From positions 1-8,058 of the forward strand of contig JAATGX010000297.1 of the NCBI GenBank assembly GCA_015688915.1: a stretch of DNA of 8,058 nucleotides, in the 5' to 3' direction. The translations under genes and the position numbers were made by a program. Positions within the stretch are counted from its first letter, which is position 1, and the number at the start of each line of letters is the position of its first letter. Below, in pieces: positions 4,329-8,058 of this stretch. This stretch comes from Desulfuromonadales bacterium (lineage in GTDB: Bacteria; Desulfobacterota; Desulfuromonadia; Geobacterales; Pseudopelobacteraceae). Below the pieces are notes generated by a model. The model searched no databases, was not told the DNA's origin, and was given only the letters and a program-made list of their open reading frames with translations.

Positions 4329-5300
4329 TTACGGTTTCAATTCGGAGTTTTTGCGCATATTTTCCAGTGACTTGTCCTCTATCTGGCGAATACGCTCCCG
4401 TGTGACGCCGAAGCTCTGGCCAATGGTATCAAGGGTCTGGGGCTCGTTGTCGTCCAGCCCGAAACGTAAGGGCAGGATCTTCTTTTCGCTCTCCGTAAGC
4501 TCCCCGAAATATTCGGAGATCATCTCGTAACGGTCAATGTTTTCAATCAGATCCGCCGGCGCCACCATGGAGGTATCTTCGATGGTGTCTATCAGAAGGT
4601 AGTCGTTCCCGTCCCCGATGGGGGTTTCCATGGAACAGGTGCGCCGCAGCAGGGTCATCAGCCGGCGTACATAGGCAACCTTGGCGTTCATGGCCTCGGC
4701 AATCTCCTGCACGGCCGGCTCCCGCTGCAACGACTGGGAAAGGGCGCGGGTATGTTTGAGCATGCGGTTGATATCGTCAGAGACATGCACCGGCAGGCGA
4801 ATGGTGCGGGACTGGTTCACCAGGGCGCGTTCAATGGCCTGGCGGATCCACCAGGTCGCATAGGTGGAGAAGCGGCATTCCTTGGCCAGGCTGAAGCGCT
4901 CCACCGCCTTGATCAGCCCCAGGTTCCCCTCCTCGATCAGGTCGAGCAGCGGCAGGCCCCGGTTGATGTAACGCTTGGCGATCTTGACCACCAGCCGCAG
5001 GTTGGACTCGATCATCTTGTTGCGGGCGGCCTTGTCCCCCTTCTCGATCCTCCGGGCGCACTCCTTTTCAGACTCGGCGGTCAGAAGCGGCGTCCGCTGG
5101 ATGTCCCGCAGATAGATCTTGATGGCGTCGTCAAAGCTCTCCAACTCCGTGAGCGGCAACTTCTCATCGGCATCGTCCTCAACGGCTTCGGCCTCCTCAT
5201 CCGCGAACACCAGGGGCTCGTCTATCTCGTCAAGCGCCAACTCCACCGAGGCGAGTGGCACGTCCTCTATGAAACCCTCAAGAATCTCATCGTCTTTCAT
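4329..5300 (-). CDS. rpoS: RNA polymerase sigma factor RpoS
   Basis: Sigma-70 group 2 factor for stationary phase and stress; binds core RNA polymerase. It has 323 residues. An acidic N-terminus (1-55) is followed by region 1.2 (about 57-90, DAIKIYLRDIQRTPLLTAESE), region 2 (about 95-167, with RLVVKIAKRYINRGLPLLDL and FSTYATWWIRQAIERAL), region 3 (about 170-245, LPVHVSDDINRM onward) and region 4 with the -35-reading helix-turn-helix (about 289-316, TLDTIGQSFGVTRERIRQIE). The start ATG at 5300 has GAGGG about 10 bases upstream. The gene begins 13 bases after the pcm stop and is followed closely by apt, so these are very probably co-transcribed. In Geobacter sulfurreducens RpoS is known to support survival and Fe(III) reduction, and the surE-pcm-rpoS order is also typical of many proteobacteria. 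Confidence 0.97.
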   Translation of the reverse strand: MKDDEILEGFIEDVPLASVELALDEIDEPLVFADEEAEAVEDDADEKLPLTELESFDDAIKIYLRDIQRTPLLTAESEKECARRIEKGDKAARNKMIESNLRLVVKIAKRYINRGLPLLDLIEEGNLGLIKAVERFSLAKECRFSTYATWWIRQAIERALVNQSRTIRLPVHVSDDINRMLKHTRALSQSLQREPAVQEIAEAMNAKVAYVRRLMTLLRRTCSMETPIGDGNDYLLIDTIEDTSMVAPADLIENIDRYEMISEYFGELTESEKKILPLRFGLDDNEPQTLDTIGQSFGVTRERIRQIEDKSLENMRKNSELKP

Positions 5301-5313
5301 ATGTTATTCCCTC

Positions 5314-5976
5314 TTAGAACCGGTCCATCTGCCAGCCTTGCCTGCCGATCAGCGGTACGAAACGGCACCCGACTGAAGAGATCGTCTCCAGGGAACCGTC
5401 AGCCTGTTTCACAATCTTCAACAGCTTTTGCTCCACCTCGTCACCCACCGGAATCACCAGACAACCGCCAATGGCGAGCTGGTCAAGCAGCACGTGGGGG
5501 ACATCGGGCGCCCCGGCAGTCACCAGGATGGCGTCAAAGGGCGCCTCATCCTCCCAACCGATGGGGCTCCCCTCGCTGTCATTGATCCTGAGCATGACGT
5601 TGAAGCATCTCAGTGAATCCAGACACTTTCTGGCGCGCAGCGCCAGCGGGCGGATGCGCTCTGCCGTAAAGACCCTCTCAGCCAGCGTTGCCAGAATGGC
5701 GGTCTGGTAACCGGAACCGGTGCCGATCTCCAGCACCCTCTCCGTACCGGTCAGGCCGAGCAGTTCGGTCATCAGCGCCACCATGTAGGGTTGCGAGATG
5801 GTCTGTTTCTCGCCGATGGGTAGTGCCGTATCGCTGTAGGCCTGGGCGGCCATGGCTTCCTGGACGAAGATATGGCGCGGGATCCTGAGCATGGCGTCGA
5901 TGACCCGGGGGGCAGTGACGCCACGGGCAATGATCTGTTCCTGCACCATCTTTTTTCGCGCAACCTCGAAATTCAT
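5314..5976 (-). CDS. pcm: protein-L-isoaspartate O-methyltransferase
   Basis: Repairs spontaneously damaged proteins by SAM-dependent methylation of isoaspartyl residues. It has 220 residues and a Rossmann methyltransferase fold. Conserved parts are ALPIGEKQTISQPYMVALM (51-69, substrate-site SQP), SAM motif I VLEIGTGSGYQTAIL (81-95), FTAER (103-107) and motif II FDAILVTAGAP (147-157). The start at 5976 (MNFEVARKKM) is preferred: GGGGTGG lies upstream and the predicted transcription start is at about 5993. The ATG at 5988 would leave almost no leader. One oddity is the loop after the third strand, which reads NDSEGSPIGW where most relatives have GDG...GW. It sits between surE and rpoS, and its own promoter precedes it. 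Confidence 0.95.
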   Translation of the reverse strand: MNFEVARKKMVQEQIIARGVTAPRVIDAMLRIPRHIFVQEAMAAQAYSDTALPIGEKQTISQPYMVALMTELLGLTGTERVLEIGTGSGYQTAILATLAERVFTAERIRPLALRARKCLDSLRCFNVMLRINDSEGSPIGWEDEAPFDAILVTAGAPDVPHVLLDQLAIGGCLVIPVGDEVEQKLLKIVKQADGSLETISSVGCRFVPLIGRQGWQMDRF

Positions 5977-5999
5977 CGTCCACCCCATGAAAGTGAGGA

Positions 6000-6028
6000 A
6001 CTATAGCAGAGGCCGCTATGAATGTCCA
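6000..6028 (-). promoter_or_regulatory. sigma-70 promoter for pcm-rpoS-apt
   Basis: Minus strand TGGACA (6023-6028), 17-base spacer, TATAGT (6000-6005), with TG placed just before the -10 as in extended -10 promoters. It lies in the 86-base gap between surE and pcm, so rpoS can be expressed from here apart from surE. The transcription start would fall near 5993. Confidence 0.65.
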
Positions 6029-6062
6029 TACGGCAGCAGGGAGCACGCGGCGCCTGTGAACC

Positions 6063-6806
6063 TCACACGGACCATCCGGCCAGGACCTTCATGGATTCAT
6101 AGTTGGTCAGGTCCAGGTGCAGCGGGGTGATGGAGACGTGCCGGCGGTTGACGGCGTGGAAGTCGGTCCCTTCCAGGTCGTTGAAATCGGGCTCCTCGCT
6201 GCCGATCCAGAAGTATTTGCGGCCGCGCGGGTCGATCTTGTCCACGATCTTTCCCACGAAGGAACGCTTTCCCTGGCGGGTGATCAGGGGCAGCCGCATC
6301 TCTGCGGAGGAACAATCGGGGACATTGACGTTGAGAAAGGTGTCCGCCGGAAGCCCGTTGGCCATGACCTGCCGGGCAACCCGCACGGCAACCGCCGCGG
6401 CCTCGGGAAAATGGCCGTCATAATCAGAGGTGGCCAAAGAAACGGCAATGGCCGGGATACCCATCAGGGTCGCCTCCATGGCCGCCGCCACGGTGCCGGA
6501 ATAGGTGATGTCGTCCCCCAGGTTGGGGCCGTGGTTGATGCCGGAAACCACCAGATCGGGACGAAGGGGGAGCAGGCTGTGAATGCCCATGTTGACACAA
6601 TCGGTCGGCGTGCCGTCCACGGCGTAGAACCCCGGCCGCAGTTCAAACACCCTGAGCGGCGAGTGCAGAGTCATGGAGTGCCCGGCGGCGCTCCGCTCCC
6701 GGTCCGGTGCGACCACCGTCACCTCGCCCAGTTCCCGCAGGGCGGAGGAGAGCGCCAGGATGCCGGGCGCGTTGATGCCATCGTCGTTGGTTACCATTAT
6801 GTGCAT
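6063..6806 (-). CDS. surE: 5'-nucleotidase / survival protein SurE
   Basis: Metal-dependent phosphatase acting on nucleoside 5'/3'-monophosphates and short polyphosphate, linked to stationary-phase survival. It has 247 residues, the normal size. The N-terminal VTNDDGINAPG carries the metal-binding D8 and D9. APDRERSAAGHSMT supplies S39, and VVSGINHGPNLGDDITYSGTVAAAMEA (86-112) supplies the conserved asparagine (N91/N95); I name only the key residues here. The C-terminal part RRHVSITPLHLDLTNY is also typical. The start at 6806 has only a weak ribosome site (GGAA, 7 bases upstream), but the N-terminus fits the family exactly. First gene of the surE-pcm-rpoS-apt series and divergent from the quinone oxidoreductase gene. 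Confidence 0.95.
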   Translation of the reverse strand: MHIMVTNDDGINAPGILALSSALRELGEVTVVAPDRERSAAGHSMTLHSPLRVFELRPGFYAVDGTPTDCVNMGIHSLLPLRPDLVVSGINHGPNLGDDITYSGTVAAAMEATLMGIPAIAVSLATSDYDGHFPEAAAVAVRVARQVMANGLPADTFLNVNVPDCSSAEMRLPLITRQGKRSFVGKIVDKIDPRGRKYFWIGSEEPDFNDLEGTDFHAVNRRHVSITPLHLDLTNYESMKVLAGWSV

Positions 6807-6849
6807 GGGGATGTTCCAATCGGAGGATCACAGGATAAAATCAGCCGCT

Positions 6850-6878
6850 GTTATGGCAGAATATCGATGGTAAATCAA
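6850..6878 (-). promoter_or_regulatory. possible surE promoter
   Basis: Minus strand TTGATT (6873-6878), 17-base spacer, CATAAC (6850-6855); each hexamer has four matches to consensus. It is the best candidate in the gap between surE and the divergent gene and would give a leader of about 35 nt. Confidence 0.4.
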
Positions 6879-6903
6879 GCAGCGTTGGTGTCTTCATTTG
6901 CTG

Positions 6904-6932
6904 TTTACAAAATCCGGGGAACTGGGTACATT
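6904..6932 (+). promoter_or_regulatory. possible promoter of the quinone oxidoreductase gene
   Basis: TTTACA (6904-6909), 17-base spacer, TACATT (6927-6932). The AT-rich stretch at about 6946-6957 is an alternative -10. Either gives a leader of 40-65 nt before the ATG at 7000. Confidence 0.4.
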
Positions 6933-6999
6933 CATTTCCCAAACACTATTTAAATTACGATTCGGCTCGTATCAATCATCACATCGGGAGGTAACACGC

Positions 7000-7986
7000 A
7001 TGAAGGCAGTATTGATGGAAGGTTTTGGAGGGGTTGAGGTATTGAAGGTGGGCGAAGCGGAGCGGCCGGTGCCGGGCGAAGGACAGGTATTGGTCAAGGT
7101 GCACGCCACCAGCATCAACCGGCCCGACCTGGTGCAGCGCGAGGGGAAATATCCGCCCCCGCCGGGCGATTCGGAGATCCTGGGCCTGGAGGTGTCGGGC
7201 GAGATCGAGGAGTTGGGGCCGGGCGTTACCGGCTGGCAGAAGGGGCAGCGGGTCATGTCGCTCGTGGGAGGCGGCGGCTATGCCGAGTACGCCGTGGCCT
7301 ATGCCTCGCACCTGATGGCGATTCCGGAGAGTGTGAGCTTCGAGGAGGCGGCCTGCGTCAACGAATCCTACATCACCGCCTTCTTGAACGTGTTCATGAT
7401 CGGTGAATTGCAGGACAAGCAGACCGCCATCCTGCACGGCGGCGGCGGCGGGGTCAACACCGCGGCCATCCAGCTCTCCAAGGCGTTGACTCCCAACACC
7501 AAGCTGATCGTCACCGCCTCGCCGGAGAAGATGGCGCGGGTCAAGGAGGTCGGCGCCGACTTCCTGATCAACTTCCGCGAAACCCCGGATTTCACCGAAC
7601 TGGTCAAGGAATACACCAACAAGAAAGGGGTCGATCTGATCCTGGACCACGTGGGAGCCAAGTACCTGGCGCCGAACATGAACTCCCTGGCCTACAAGGG
7701 GAGGCTGGTCATCATCGGCGTCACCAGCGGCATCAAGGCCGAACTGAACCTGGCCCTGATGATGGTCAAGCGCCAGCAGATCATAGGCAGCGTCCTGCGC
7801 TCCCGCCCGGTCTCCGAAAAGGGGGAGATCGTGGCCGAGTTCACCCGCCGCGCCCTGCCCAAGTTCGCCGACCGCACCATCGTGCCGATCATCGAAAAGG
7901 TCTTCCCCATCGACCAAGTGGTAGAGGCGCACCGCATGATGGAAGAGGACAAGCACTTCGGCAAGATCGTGCTCAAGATCCGCTGA
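7000..7986 (+). CDS. NAD(P)H:quinone oxidoreductase, PIG3-type zinc-independent MDR
   Basis: Medium-chain dehydrogenase/reductase of the quinone oxidoreductase class, expected to reduce quinones with NAD(P)H; cytoplasmic. It has 328 residues, normal for the PIG3 group. The catalytic-domain signature is VHATSINRPDLVQREGKYPPPPG (34-56; key TSINRPD). GLEVSGEIEELG (62-73) replaces the zinc-binding GHE of true alcohol dehydrogenases, so no catalytic zinc is expected. The nucleotide-binding loop is HGGGGGVNTAAIQL (146-159), where Asn replaces the last glycine of the usual GxxGxxG; VDLILDHVGA (211-220) follows. The start at 7000 has GGGAGG 8 bases upstream; an upstream in-frame TTG at 6898 is rejected because it would place the strong ribosome site inside the gene. 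It is divergent from surE and no functional link to it is evident. The physiological substrate is unknown. Confidence 0.88.
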   Translation: MKAVLMEGFGGVEVLKVGEAERPVPGEGQVLVKVHATSINRPDLVQREGKYPPPPGDSEILGLEVSGEIEELGPGVTGWQKGQRVMSLVGGGGYAEYAVAYASHLMAIPESVSFEEAACVNESYITAFLNVFMIGELQDKQTAILHGGGGGVNTAAIQLSKALTPNTKLIVTASPEKMARVKEVGADFLINFRETPDFTELVKEYTNKKGVDLILDHVGAKYLAPNMNSLAYKGRLVIIGVTSGIKAELNLALMMVKRQQIIGSVLRSRPVSEKGEIVAEFTRRALPKFADRTIVPIIEKVFPIDQVVEAHRMMEEDKHFGKIVLKIR

Positions 7987-8016
7987 GCATCGTTTTACCT
8001 CAAAAACGGTAGGGAC

Positions 8017-8058
8017 ATGGAGCGGGCTTCGGGTCAGCGGGCAGAGGAGAAGGCATTA
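8017..8058 (+). CDS. possible start of a further gene (partial), perhaps YraN/UPF0102-like
   Basis: An ATG 30 bases after the oxidoreductase stop opens a frame that reads MERASGQRAEEKAL and runs off the window. AGGG lies just upstream, though only 2 bases from the ATG. GQRAEEKAL resembles the G-x-x-A/G-E-x-x-A beginning of YraN-family (UPF0102) nuclease-like proteins, but 14 residues are too few for an assignment. Confidence 0.3.
   Translation, partial: MERASGQRAEEKAL

Noticed and set aside
4752..5585. Plus-strand frame of 277 codons across rpoS and pcm
   Set aside because: Spans the junction of two certain genes on the other strand and shows no domain.
6117..7956. Long antisense frames opposite surE (6117-6953, plus) and the oxidoreductase (6979-7956, minus)
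   Set aside because: Both are shadows of well-recognised genes in GC-rich DNA.
7991..8008. CGTTTT/AAAACG stem after the oxidoreductase, considered as a terminator
   Set aside because: A/T-rich 6-bp stem with no T tract; too weak to call.
1..8058. CRISPR array, insertion sequence or transposase
   Set aside because: No regularly spaced repeats and no transposase or integrase motifs were found in the window; the repeats seen are promoter elements and small hairpins.

Overview
The window looks like a piece of a Geobacter-type chromosome (Desulfuromonadota/Geobacterales). The basis is gene content and order: surE-pcm-rpoS-apt on one strand, proteins that read like Geobacter proteins, and a benzoyl-CoA pathway gene (bamA) of the kind found in aromatic-degrading Geobacter. 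The species cannot be named from this sequence.

Left part (1 to about 3550, accessory in character). A C-terminally truncated bamA (ring-opening hydrolase of anaerobic benzoate breakdown, minus strand) and a tandem double-GNAT acyltransferase gene (minus) each lie behind nearly the same 42-bp promoter block. A second, single-domain GNAT gene (plus) diverges from the double one. It is followed by an Rrf2-family repressor gene (plus) that has no cysteines, so it is not an Fe-S sensor of the IscR type. All three promoters share a 22-bp near-symmetric element, GGTA-N4-ARTACY-N4-TACT (805-826, 1917-1938, 1998-2019), which overlaps the presumed -10 regions. The simplest reading is a small local regulon: an Rrf2 repressor (compare BgeR of Geobacter and BadM of Rhodopseudomonas) controlling bamA and two GNAT genes. 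This is the most interesting content of the window. About 460 bases without a convincing gene follow (3091-3551), with a few hairpins and short repeats.

Middle and right (3552-6878, minus strand, core genome). A tRNA-Arg(CCT) gene has its own promoter and a downstream hairpin terminator. Transcribed towards it is surE (nucleotidase), pcm (protein repair methyltransferase), rpoS (stationary-phase sigma factor) and apt (adenine salvage). A good sigma-70 promoter sits between surE and pcm, so pcm-rpoS-apt can be transcribed without surE. apt has no ATG, GTG or TTG at its homologous N-terminus; an ATT codon stands where ATG is expected.

Far right (6904-8058, plus strand). A PIG3-type NAD(P)H:quinone oxidoreductase is divergent from surE. 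After it come the first 14 codons of a possible next gene, perhaps YraN-like.

The tRNA-Arg 3' end faces the aromatic/GNAT block, so this tRNA may mark the edge between core chromosome and an acquired or decaying aromatic-degradation island. That is inference: no second att copy is visible in the window.
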